From assembly GCA_035551935.1 (NCBI GenBank), contig DASZMJ010000417.1, positions 1-18,334 of the forward strand: a stretch of DNA of 18,334 bases. Direction: 5' to 3'. Every line of letters starts with the position of its first letter. The first letter of the stretch is position 1. A model generated the notes under the pieces. It was given only the letters and a program-made list of their open reading frames with translations. It searched no databases and was not told where the DNA came from. This DNA is from DASZMJ01 sp035551935 (GTDB lineage Bacteria; Planctomycetota; Planctomycetia; Isosphaerales; Isosphaeraceae). The position numbers and the translations under genes are program-made. This document shows, one piece after another, positions 6,588 to 14,900 of the stretch.

Positions 6588-8603
6588 TCAACGCTTCAAC
6601 TCGCCCGCCGGCTTCGACGCCTCGACGGCGGGCGGGGGCGTCGGGGCGTCGGCCGCGCCGACGAGGCGCCAGAGGATGCGGTCGTAGTCGAGTTGCGCCG
6701 CGATCATCCTCCGGTGCGACTCGCCGAGCGCGACCAGGGCCGGTCGCAACGCGACCCGGTCGGCGGGCGTGGCGGCGACGGCGGCGTCGAGCAGCGCGGA
6801 CTGGGCCTTGTCGTAGCCGAGCATCGCGTCGACCGTCCGCTGGTGCGCCCTGGCCAACTCGGCGAGGTCGCGGCGGGTGGCGTCGTCGCCGCCTCGGAGC
6901 ATCGCGAGCCGCGCGATGTCCTCGCGGACCTCGGCCGGCGGCTTCGGGGCCTCGGTCACGGCGGGCCGGGGCGGGTTCGAGGCCAGCAAGGCGCGGGCGA
7001 CGGGGGGCGCGACGGGGTCGGTCGGCCCGCGCAACGGCGGCGGCGAGCCGAGGGCGACGAAGAGGCGGAACTGGGCCTGGTTGTAGCCGACGACCGCGTC
7101 GATCAGGTCCTCGCGCGACTTGCGGAGCAATCGGAGGTTGTCGAGCACCTCGATCGGTCGGCCGATGGCGCCTCGGATGCGCTGGAGGTCCTTGCGGAAG
7201 CCGTCGTCGGCGTCGGCGAGCTGGGCCAGCGCCAGGCCGATCTGCTCGCGGCGGGCCAGGGCGTCGCCGCGGGCGGCGGCGACCTCCTGGCGGACCCTCG
7301 TGATGGCCCGCGACCGCCCGGCGACCGCGGCGCCGATCTCGGCGCGTCGGGTGCGCTGGGTCGCCAGGTTGCCGACGCCGAGGTTCTGCAACGTCCAGTA
7401 GGCGACCGCGTCGAAGTCGGTCCGGCCGCCGAAGTGGCCGAGCAGGGGGGGCACGCGGTTGCTGCCGCCGCCGAAGGCACCGCCGCTGAAGCCGAGCCAG
7501 AGCGTCGGCAACAGCGGCCGGGCCAGCTCCTGCCGGAGCCTCGTCTCGGCGACGGCCACCCCGGCGTTGCCGGCGCGGACCTCGGGCCGGGCCCGCACGG
7601 CGGCCTGGACGAGGGCCTCGGTCTCGGCGCCGAGGTCGATGAGCGCGTAGAGCGCCAGCGGGTCGCCGACCGGCTCGACGCGGGTCGAGGGGTCGAGGTG
7701 GAGCCGGCGGGCCAGCCGCGCCGCGGCGACGGCGACCTGCTCCTCGGCGACGCGGACCTCGGCCCGTCGCTGTCGCCATTCGGTGGCGGCGCGGTCGGCG
7801 TCGGCCGGCCGACCGAGGCCGCGCTCGGCGAAGCTCCGCGTAATCCGGACGACCTCGGCCGCCTCGCCCTCGGTCCGGCGCCGGGCCGCCAGCCGCGCCG
7901 TCGCGCCGTGGAGCTCGAGGTAGTGGTCGGCGACCTCGAGGAGCACGTCGTTGGCCGTCGCCGAGGCGACTGCGCGGGCCTCGTCGACGCGCTGGCGGGC
8001 CTTCAAGGGCTCATAGATTGCGTCGGTCAGGTGCGTGGAGATCAGGACGGCGGGGACCTCCGGCGGCCCTTGCGCGTAGGCCCCGGCGCCGCCGCCGAAG
8101 TAGAACGCCTGCTGCGAGAGGTTGATGATGTTGCCCGCAGACCGCTGCTGGTTGCCGACGTGGCCGTGGTAGTTGCCGCCGGCGTTGAGGTTCGGCAGCA
8201 GGAGCACGTCGGCCTTCTGCCGCTGCGCCAGGGCCTCGGCGATCCGGGCGCGGGCCTGGCCGATCGTCGGGTTCTCGGCCTCGGCGAGCTTCAACGCCGA
8301 CGGCAGGTTGATCGGCAAGGTCGCCGCGGGCGGCGGCACCGACGGGGCCATCGCCGTCTCGGGCACCGGGACGCTCGCCGATGGCCCCGTCGGTGCCGGT
8401 GACTCGGCCGGCGGCGCGGGGGCGACGGCCTGGGCCCGGGTGATGGCCTCGTCGCGCGGCCCGCCGGCGACGGCCGGGGCCTCGGCGGGACTCGGACTCG
8501 GCCGGAAGTAGCCGTCCTGGGCGGCGCAGCCGGCGAGGCCGAGCAGCCACGCCAGCGCGGCGCGGGCGGGCGTCGGGCGTCGGGTCGGTCGCGGGCTCGG
8601 CAT
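6588..8603 (-). CDS. TolC/NodT-type outer-membrane efflux lipoprotein with C-terminal extension
   Basis: This 671-aa outer-membrane factor would form the exit duct of a tripartite pump. The N-terminus is a lipoprotein signal with lipobox LAGC, so Cys26 would be acylated, and a Pro/Ala-rich linker runs to about residue 95. The two OEP repeats lie at about 97-305 and 325-520, starting with the typical LPSALKLAEAENPTIGQARA. A Gly-rich motif (FGGGSN, then DFDAVAYWTLQNLGVGN) sits at 377-412 and is shared with the upstream gene. Residues 557-651 are extra: a helical extension with two units resembling the last OEP helix. Total length exceeds the usual 420-520 aa. GAGGAG lies 5 nt before the ATG. 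Only 15 nt separate it from the gene upstream, so the two should be co-transcribed and perhaps translationally coupled. Its stop is 4 nt from that of the convergent RND pump. Confidence 0.9.
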   Translation of the reverse strand: MPSPRPTRRPTPARAALAWLLGLAGCAAQDGYFRPSPSPAEAPAVAGGPRDEAITRAQAVAPAPPAESPAPTGPSASVPVPETAMAPSVPPPAATLPINLPSALKLAEAENPTIGQARARIAEALAQRQKADVLLLPNLNAGGNYHGHVGNQQRSAGNIINLSQQAFYFGGGAGAYAQGPPEVPAVLISTHLTDAIYEPLKARQRVDEARAVASATANDVLLEVADHYLELHGATARLAARRRTEGEAAEVVRITRSFAERGLGRPADADRAATEWRQRRAEVRVAEEQVAVAAARLARRLHLDPSTRVEPVGDPLALYALIDLGAETEALVQAAVRARPEVRAGNAGVAVAETRLRQELARPLLPTLWLGFSGGAFGGGSNRVPPLLGHFGGRTDFDAVAYWTLQNLGVGNLATQRTRRAEIGAAVAGRSRAITRVRQEVAAARGDALARREQIGLALAQLADADDGFRKDLQRIRGAIGRPIEVLDNLRLLRKSREDLIDAVVGYNQAQFRLFVALGSPPPLRGPTDPVAPPVARALLASNPPRPAVTEAPKPPAEVREDIARLAMLRGGDDATRRDLAELARAHQRTVDAMLGYDKAQSALLDAAVAATPADRVALRPALVALGESHRRMIAAQLDYDRILWRLVGAADAPTPPPAVEASKPAGELKR
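7368..7419. repeat. 52-bp block identical to 9120-9171 in the paralogous gene
   Basis: Bases 7368-7419 match 9120-9171 without a mismatch. After one mismatch the identity goes on for 14 bp. Both copies code, in the same frame on the minus strand, for the DFDAVAYWTLQNLGVGN motif of the two outer-membrane factors. The flanks diverge quickly, so this is a shared coding block and not a mobile repeat. Confidence 0.9.
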
Positions 8604-8618
8604 GACCGCTCCTCGGGC

Positions 8619-10202
8619 TCAACGGCCGGCCGCGGCCGCTTCCGGCCGGGCGAACGGGCCCCGGCCCTCGGCGGGTGGGGGAGGCATCGGCGTAGGCGCC
8701 GGCGATCGACGCGGGGGCTCGGGCGCCAGGCCCACGCCCGAGGTCGGCACGGGCCGCGCCAGCGCGTTGGCCGGCGGCTGGCCCAGGGCCACGTACAGCT
8801 CGAAATGGGCCCGGTTGTAGTCGATGATCGCGTCGAGGTAGTCGTCCTGCGCCTGCCGGAGCAGCTTCAGGCTGTCGAGCACCTCGATCGGCCGGGGATT
8901 GTCCCCCTGGCTCGGCACCCCCTGCTTGATCCGCTCGAAGTCGAGCCGGAACCCCTCCAGGCTCGACCGCACCGCCTGCTCCTGCTCGACGATCTGCGCG
9001 AACCGCGCGTGCGTCCGCGCGTGGGCCTCGGCCACCTCGTCGCGGACCTGGTCGAGAACGATCATCTCCTCGAACTGCTTCGCCTTCAGGTGCGCCTTGG
9101 CCAGGTTGATCAGGGCGACGTTGCCGACGCCGAGGTTCTGCAACGTCCAGTAGGCGACCGCGTCGAAGTCGCTCCGGCCGCCGAAGCCGCCGAAGACCGG
9201 CGTGACCAGGTTGCTGCCGCCGCCGAAGCCGCCGGCGCTGAAGCCGACCAGGATCGTCGGCGAGAACGGCAACAGCTTCGACCCGCCCAATTCCAGCAAT
9301 GCCTCGCGGATCACGACCCGGCGCTCGGCCAGCTCGGGGCGGCGGAGCACCGCCGTCGCGACCAGCTCGCGCAGCGGGATCGGCTCGGGCACGATCGGCA
9401 ACGGCACGATCGCGCCGTCGGTCGGGTGCAGCCGCACAGACGGGTCGAGGAAGAGCACCCGCGCCAGCCGCGCCGAGGCCGTGAGCATCTCCCCCTCGGC
9501 CTGCCGGACCGCGGCGCGGCGACGGCCCAGCTCGGTCGCGGCGCGGTCGGCGTCGGCCTTCAGGCCCAGCTCGATCCGGGCATAGGCCGCGATGATCCGC
9601 TCGATCTCCGCGGCGCGATCGCGGATCTGCTCGGCGATCGCGCGGTGCCCCTCGGCCCGGAGCAGCTCGCAATAGGCCGTCGCGACCCGGAGCAAGACCT
9701 GGTTGCGGACCGCCGCCTCGGTGAACTGCTGCCGACGGATGACCTGCTTGGTGATCAGGTACCGGAAGACCCCCTCGGCCACGTTCCCGGCCAGCACGAG
9801 GCCGGGGATGCTGACCGTCCCGGCGGCGACCGCGAACGACCCGGCCCCGACGTAGACGGCGCTCCGGGTGACGGAGAGGATGTTGCCGTTGGACTGCTGC
9901 AAGGTGCCGGTGTGGGTGTCGTAGTTCGTGCCGGCGTTGAGCGTCGGGATGATCTGCGCCGCGGCGAACTGGTGGACGTAGACCGCCTCGACGACCCGCT
10001 GCCGCGCCAGCAAGAGCTCGGGATTCTGGGCCCCGGCCAGCCGCAGGGCGGTATTCAGGTCGATCGGCTGGACGTTCGGCGCCAGGATCGTCCGCGACGG
10101 CCCCTCGGCCGTCGCGGGCCCCCGGGGCGGCCCCTCGGCGGCCGTGGCCAGGCCGGCGGCGAGCGCGACGGCCAGGCCGACGCCCGCGTTCCCAAGGCGC
10201 AT
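8619..10202 (-). CDS. TolC-type outer-membrane efflux protein
   Basis: This 527-aa outer-membrane factor has a Sec-type signal peptide (MRLGNAGVGLAVALAAGLATAAEG) with probable cleavage near AEA/AEG and no lipobox Cys. The OEP halves lie at about residues 47-250 and 275-475, opening with DLNTALRLAGAQNPELLLARQRV. The Gly-rich motif FGGGSN plus DFDAVAYWTLQNLGVGN (about 326-361) and the later RPIEVLDSLKLLRQAQDDYL helix are shared with the downstream gene, marking them as paralogs. A Pro-rich tail ends the protein. I chose the ATG at 10202 because GGAGGAGGG lies just upstream (10207-10215) and the signal peptide follows directly. The frame stays open to 10481, but that part is Arg/Pro-rich and lacks domains. 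It is the first gene of a two-gene minus-strand unit, probably transcribed from the 10203-10508 spacer. It most likely serves the RND pump at 3182, though exchange with the second pump is possible. Confidence 0.92.
   Translation of the reverse strand: MRLGNAGVGLAVALAAGLATAAEGPPRGPATAEGPSRTILAPNVQPIDLNTALRLAGAQNPELLLARQRVVEAVYVHQFAAAQIIPTLNAGTNYDTHTGTLQQSNGNILSVTRSAVYVGAGSFAVAAGTVSIPGLVLAGNVAEGVFRYLITKQVIRRQQFTEAAVRNQVLLRVATAYCELLRAEGHRAIAEQIRDRAAEIERIIAAYARIELGLKADADRAATELGRRRAAVRQAEGEMLTASARLARVLFLDPSVRLHPTDGAIVPLPIVPEPIPLRELVATAVLRRPELAERRVVIREALLELGGSKLLPFSPTILVGFSAGGFGGGSNLVTPVFGGFGGRSDFDAVAYWTLQNLGVGNVALINLAKAHLKAKQFEEMIVLDQVRDEVAEAHARTHARFAQIVEQEQAVRSSLEGFRLDFERIKQGVPSQGDNPRPIEVLDSLKLLRQAQDDYLDAIIDYNRAHFELYVALGQPPANALARPVPTSGVGLAPEPPRRSPAPTPMPPPPAEGRGPFARPEAAAAGR
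9120..9171. repeat. Second copy of the 52-bp identical block
   Basis: This is the partner of 7368-7419, inside the upstream outer-membrane factor gene and in the same reading frame. The distance between copies is 1752 bp. Recent duplication of the whole gene is unlikely because the flanks differ. Strong selection on the motif with shared codon choice, or local gene conversion, would explain it. Confidence 0.9.
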
Positions 10203-10508
10203 TGGTCCCTCCTCCCCCCGGGACTCCGCCGGCGGGTCGTTCTTGTCGTCACGGCCGATCGGGCCGCCCTCGGTCCGGGACCTGCGACGTCCCTCCGTCG
10301 GGCGGACGGCGGACGGCGATCCTCGGGGCTCTCCCGTCGTTCCGGGCGGTGCCCGCGATCCCTTGCGATCGCGAACACCCCTAGGATCGGCGGGACCGTC
10401 CGAGGAACTTTGGGGAACGTAGGCGATCGGTGGCCCGGTGGGGCACCGGGCCTGCGCTCTGGGGTAGGACGTCTGGAACACGCCATCCGGCGGGGTGGCC
10501 GGGGAACG
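10203..10508. promoter_or_regulatory. 306-bp spacer, likely promoter region of the two outer-membrane factor genes
   Basis: No gene is supported here. Minus-strand readings upstream of the ATG at 10202 are Arg/Pro-rich with no start signal. It contains a strong Shine-Dalgarno (10207-10215), a perfect hairpin at 10432-10452, the palindrome GCGATCGC near 10365, and a 9-bp direct repeat GGGGAACGT at 10412-10420 and 10501-10509. I could not identify clear -35/-10 boxes. The minus-strand gene above it ends at 10509, so read-through from the second efflux operon into the outer-membrane factor genes is possible. Confidence 0.5.
10432..10452 (-). terminator. Perfect 9-bp stem-loop downstream of the 464-aa gene
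   Basis: Arms GGCCCGGTG and CACCGGGCC pair perfectly around a 3-nt loop, 57 nt past the TGA of the gene ending at 10509. The position suits termination of the minus-strand efflux operon. There is no T run after it on the minus strand, so if it terminates it does so without a classical U tract. It could instead be an operator for the genes beyond. Confidence 0.45.
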
Positions 10509-11903
10509 TCAGCGCACCGAGCGCTTGCGGTAGAAGGCGATCCAGTCGCGGGCCGAGGGCGAGACGGCGGCGAGGGCGGAGTTGATCTGGGCGGTGGCGG
10601 GGTTGCCGGCGCGCTCGAGCTCGACCCCCTTCTCGACGAGTCGCTTGGTCTCGCCGTCCCAGACGCCTGTGACCATGCCGTTGGCCAGGGCCGAGAGGTA
10701 CCAGACCCGCGCGTCGTTGGGCCGGGTCCGCTGGAGCCTCCGGAAGAGGTCGCGGGCCTGGACGTACTGGCCGCGCCCGAAGAGGCCGAGGCCCAGCTCC
10801 ATCGTCGCGTCGGTCGCCTTGACCTGCATCGCCCCGTCGGCCCCGACCGGCGGCGAGGAGGCCGGCACCGGGGCCGGCGTCGTCGTCGAGGGGACGGCGT
10901 CGGGCATCTGCGTTGTCGGCTCGTCGCGCTCGTCCTCGTCGGTCGAGATCCGGGTCCGGAGCGTCTTGACCCGCTCATCCAGCTCATCCAGGCGGTTTTC
11001 CAGCCGCCGGACCCGCGACGGCAAGTTGGCGACCTCGTCCATCGTCCGCGAGAGCTCGCCGATCTTGAACTGGAGGGTATGCAGGACCGGCGGCGTCTCG
11101 TTCTGCGGGCGCCGGAGGGTGTCGATCCGCTTGTCCATGCGGTCGATCCGCTCCGAGAGGTCCTCGATCTGCCGCTTGAGCGTGTCGGCGTCCTCGGCCG
11201 AGGTGAAGCCGGGGATCGACGACGACTCGGACGTCTTGTCCGAGCCCGACGACTTCCCGCCCGACTCGGCCGACTTCTTCTGCGACGACTTGCCCCCGCC
11301 CGACGACGACTTCGACGAGCCCGACGACGACGCCTGGTCGCCCGACTTCGACCTATCTCCAAAGAAGTGCGAATAGCCCCAGAAGAGCAACACGCCGAGG
11401 ACGAGGCCGGCGCCGCCGGCGAGCAGCCACGTTCTCATGCCCGAGGAATGGTCCTGCGCGTGCTGCGGCCTGTCTTCCTCGCGGCGGTCGTCGCGCCGAT
11501 CGCGGTCATGGTCCCGGGATTCGGCCTTCTCGTCCTTTTCTTGGTCCCTGTCCTTCTCCGTTTTCTTCTTGGGGCGCCCCTCGCCGTCGCCCCGCTTGCC
11601 CTCGGGCCCGTGCTCGGCCCGATCGTCGTCCGGGCCCTTCTCGTCGTCGTCTTGGCGGCGACGTTCCGGGCGTTCGCGGCCGACGACGACGGCGCAGGGG
11701 GCGGGGACGTAGATCGGGACGGCCTCGCCGAGGCGGTTGGTCTCCATGACCGTGGTCGCCTCGGGGTGCCGGGTCAAGTCAGCGTGCCGACGGGCCTCGT
11801 CGTCGACGACGTCGTCGGTCGTGGCGACGACCGTGGCCCCGTTGTCTCGGGCCGGTTCGTGGTCGTGCGGCGGGTCGTGCCGGGGTTCGTGCTCGTCGGC
11901 CAT
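10509..11903 (-). CDS. Membrane-anchored coiled-coil/TPR protein of unknown function (CpoB-like layout)
   Basis: I do not recognise a family for this 464-aa protein. Residues 1-150 are highly charged and presumably cytoplasmic. They open with a His-rich stretch (H5, H9, H13, H15) and include a short hydrophobic patch, AVPIYVPAPCAVVV (61-74), and a Lys/Asp/Glu/Arg-rich run. One TM helix lies at about 157-181 (TWLLAGGAGLVLGVLLFWGY), followed by a Ser/Lys/Gly linker (183-229). A coiled coil spans about 236-320 (heptads such as IEDLSERIDRMDKRIDTLRR). After a Pro/Thr linker comes a TPR-like pair of helices at about 366-445 (LGLFGRGQYVQARDLFRRLQ). The ATG at 11903 has GGAGG 8 nt upstream. An upstream start at 11969 has no such site. 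It is the last gene after the RND pump, 85 nt downstream. The coiled-coil-then-TPR order recalls CpoB/YbgF, a periplasmic partner of Tol-Pal, so a scaffold role for the pump is a guess. Confidence 0.85.
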   Translation of the reverse strand: MADEHEPRHDPPHDHEPARDNGATVVATTDDVVDDEARRHADLTRHPEATTVMETNRLGEAVPIYVPAPCAVVVGRERPERRRQDDDEKGPDDDRAEHGPEGKRGDGEGRPKKKTEKDRDQEKDEKAESRDHDRDRRDDRREEDRPQHAQDHSSGMRTWLLAGGAGLVLGVLLFWGYSHFFGDRSKSGDQASSSGSSKSSSGGGKSSQKKSAESGGKSSGSDKTSESSSIPGFTSAEDADTLKRQIEDLSERIDRMDKRIDTLRRPQNETPPVLHTLQFKIGELSRTMDEVANLPSRVRRLENRLDELDERVKTLRTRISTDEDERDEPTTQMPDAVPSTTTPAPVPASSPPVGADGAMQVKATDATMELGLGLFGRGQYVQARDLFRRLQRTRPNDARVWYLSALANGMVTGVWDGETKRLVEKGVELERAGNPATAQINSALAAVSPSARDWIAFYRKRSVR

Positions 11904-11974
11904 GATCGCATCCTCCGTCGGGGGACCGGCGGGCTCCGGCGCCTCCCTCGGGGAACCTTTATGGCACATGACAT

Positions 11975-11994
11975 GCCTGACGCGGCCGTCAGGC
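11975..11994 (-). promoter_or_regulatory. 8-bp GC-rich stem-loop over the RND pump stop codon
   Basis: Arms GCCTGACG and CGTCAGGC pair perfectly around a 4-nt loop, and the TGA stop of the pump (11991-11989) lies inside one arm. No T run follows on the minus strand. Placed between two genes of the operon it could slow ribosomes, protect the 3' end of the upstream mRNA, or lower expression of the 464-aa gene. Confidence 0.45.
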
Positions 11995-14900
11995 CCCCGG
12001 ATCGGCCGGCCCCGACCGCTCGCGACCGCCGCGGGCGACCCCGAAATGTCGGTAGAGCACCGGCAGGCCCAGGAGGTTGAGGCCGGTGGACGTCACCAGG
12101 CCGCCGAGGATGACCAGCGCCATCGGCCCCTCAATCTCGCTCCCGGGCTGGCCGACGCTCAGGGCGATCGGCAGCAGCCCCAGGGCCGTCACCAGCGCCG
12201 TCATCAGGACCGGCGCCAGCCGCTCGCCGGCGCCGCGGATCACGAGGTCGGTCCCCCAGGGGACACCCTCGACGTCGTGCAGGTGCCGCCAGTGCGCGAC
12301 CATCATGATCCCGTTGCGGGTCGTGATGCCGAAGAGGGTCACGAAGCCGACGAGCGAGCCGACGTTCAGAACCCCGCCGGTCATGTAGACCACCGCGACG
12401 CCGCCCACCAGCGCGAACGGCAGGTTCGCGAGGATCAGCAGCAGGCTCCGCGGCGAGCCGAACGCCATCCAGAGGATCAGCAGGATGCCGGCGCCGGCGG
12501 CCGAGCCGAGCAGGAGCAGCTCGCGCTGTGCCGCCCGCTTGACCTCGTGGGCGCCGGTGAAGGCGTAGGTCACGCCGGGCGGGAGCTTGAGCTTCGCGAC
12601 CTGCCGCTCCGCGTCCGCGACGAACGACTCGACGTCGCGCCCGCGGACGCCGGCGGTGACGTGCTGCTGGCGGACGCCCCCCTCGTGCCGGATGAAGAAG
12701 CGGCCGTCGGCGAGGAAGACGTCGGCCACCTGCCTGAGCTGGAGCCTGTCGCCGCCGGGCTCCGACGTCGAGGCCGTGGCCGAGAGGCTCGGCGGGGCGG
12801 CGATCCAGAGGTCGGCGACGGCGTCGGGGTCGTTGCGGGTCGCGGGGTCGAGGATGACGACGACGTCGATGATCCGGTTGCGGTCGTAGGCCTGCGCGAC
12901 GTGGGCCCCCTGGTACGCGGCGTGGACGGCGTCGAGCACCCGGGCCGCGCGTACGTTGTGGCGGGCGGCGTCCTCGGGCCGGAGCCGGACCACGATTTCG
13001 GGCTGGCCGGCCTGCGGCTCCGCGCGGACGTTGTCGCGGCCGGGCACGGCGTCCAGCGCCGCGGCGATGGCGCGGGTGGCGCGGTCGAGGTCCCCGAGGT
13101 CGTCGCCGTTGACCTTCACGGCCACCGGGGCGACCGAGCCGGAGATCGTCTCCTGGATGCGTTCCGTGAGGAACGAGAAGACCTCGAACGAGAGGCCGGG
13201 GAAGCGGTCGCGGAGCGTCGCCTTGATGGCGCGCTCGGTCCGCTCGAAGTCCTCGGCCCCGAGGTCCTTCAGCCGTACCTCCAGCTCGCTGTACTCGACG
13301 CCCCAGGTGTCGTCGCCCAGCTCCGCCCGGCCGGCCTGCTGCGAGGCCCCGACGACGCCGGGCAGCCTCATCAGCTCGCGGCTGACGGCGCCCCCTTCGG
13401 CGATCGACCGCGGCAGGGACGTGCCGGGGATGCCGTGCATGTGGACGTTGAAGTGGTTCTCGCGCAGCTCGGGCAGGAACTCGCCGCCGAAGTCGCGCAG
13501 CGCCCAGGCCGCGGCGGCGACCATCAGCACCAGGGCGGTCGCGACTAGGGCGAGCTCCCGGTCCAGCCGCCGCAGGAGGCGCTCGTAACCGCCCTGGAGC
13601 CGGCGGAGCAGCGGCGGCTCCTCGGCCCCCCGGGCGTGCGGGAGCAGGATCAGGGCCAGGGCGGGCGTCACCACCAACGCGACGGCCAGCGACGCCAGCA
13701 CCGCCAGGGCGTAGGCGTAGCCGAGCGGGGCGAACAGCCGCCCCTGGAGCCCGGTCAGGAGGAAGACCGGCACGAACACGAGCACGACGATGAACGTCGC
13801 GTACACGACGGCGCTGCGCACCTCGAGCGAGGCCGCGAGCACGACCGCCGCCGCCGACCTCGGGTGGCCGAGGCGGGCGTTCTCGCGGAGGCGGCGGAAG
13901 ATGTTCTCGACGTCGATGATCGCGTCGTCGACCACCTCGCCGACGGCGATCGCCAGGCCGCCGAGGGTCAGCGTGTTGAGGCTCACCCCCAGCACCCGCA
14001 GCGCCAGGATGGCGCCGAGCAAGGACAGCGGGATCGCCGTCAGCGAGATCAGCGCCGTGCGGGCGTTGAACAGGAAGACGAACAGGACCGCGGCCACCAG
14101 TGCCGCCCCCAGCAAGAGCGCGCGGGTGACGTTGCCGATGGCGCGGTCGATGAAGTCGGCCTGCCGGAAGAGGGCGCCGTGATAGGCGATCCCCCGGCGT
14201 TTCATCTCGGGCCGGAGGCGGTCGAGCTCCGCCTCGACGGCGCGCGTGACGGCGACGGTGTCGCCGCCGAACTGCTTGAAGACGTCGAGCGAGACCCCCG
14301 GCACGCCGTCGATGGCCGCGTCGCCGAACTTCGGCTCGGGAGCCTCGACCACGCGGGCGACGTCGCGGAGCCGGACGGGGTTGCCGCCCGAGGTCGCGAC
14401 CACCCCGGCCCCCAGGTCCGACGCCGTGCGCACCTGGGCCTCGACGCGGAGCACCGACCGCTGCTCGTCGTTCTCCTGGAAGCCCGCGCCGCGGACGCCG
14501 GTGGCCTGGCGGGTCGCCTCCAGGACGTCGTCGAGCGTCAAATGGTGGGCGATCAGCGATTCGGGCCGGACCTGCACCTGGAACTCGCGGACGCCGCCGC
14601 CGAAGAGCGTTACCTGGGCCACGCCGCGCACGGCCAGCAGGCGCGGCCGCAAGGTCCACTGCGCCCAGTCGCGCAGCGCGATCGGCGAGAGCGTCCTCGA
14701 CGTGAACCCCAGGTTCAGCAGCCGGCCCGTGGACGACGTCAGGGGGCCGAGCCGCGGCGGCTTGACCTCCCCGGGGAGCTGCCCGGACACCTCGGCGAGC
14801 CGCTCGGCGACGAGCTGGCGGTCGCGGTAGATGTCGGTGCCGTCGCGGAAGATCAGGGTGAGGACCGAGAGCCCCTGGACCGACTGCGAGCGGAGCACGT

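Noticed and set aside
10203..10481. N-terminal extension of the 527-aa channel protein
   Set aside because: It would bury the signal peptide behind 93 Arg/Pro-rich residues. The ATG at 10202 has a strong Shine-Dalgarno.
8805..12080. Plus-strand open frame of 1091 codons crossing three genes and a spacer
   Set aside because: Low-complexity Arg/Gly/Asp-rich product with no motif, opposite clear channel and TPR-protein genes. An antisense artefact of GC bias.
12131..14659. Minus-strand open frame of 842 codons within the CzcA-like pump
   Set aside because: It is a shifted frame of the same strand, almost only Arg, Gly, Pro and Ala. The pump frame has full-length family similarity.
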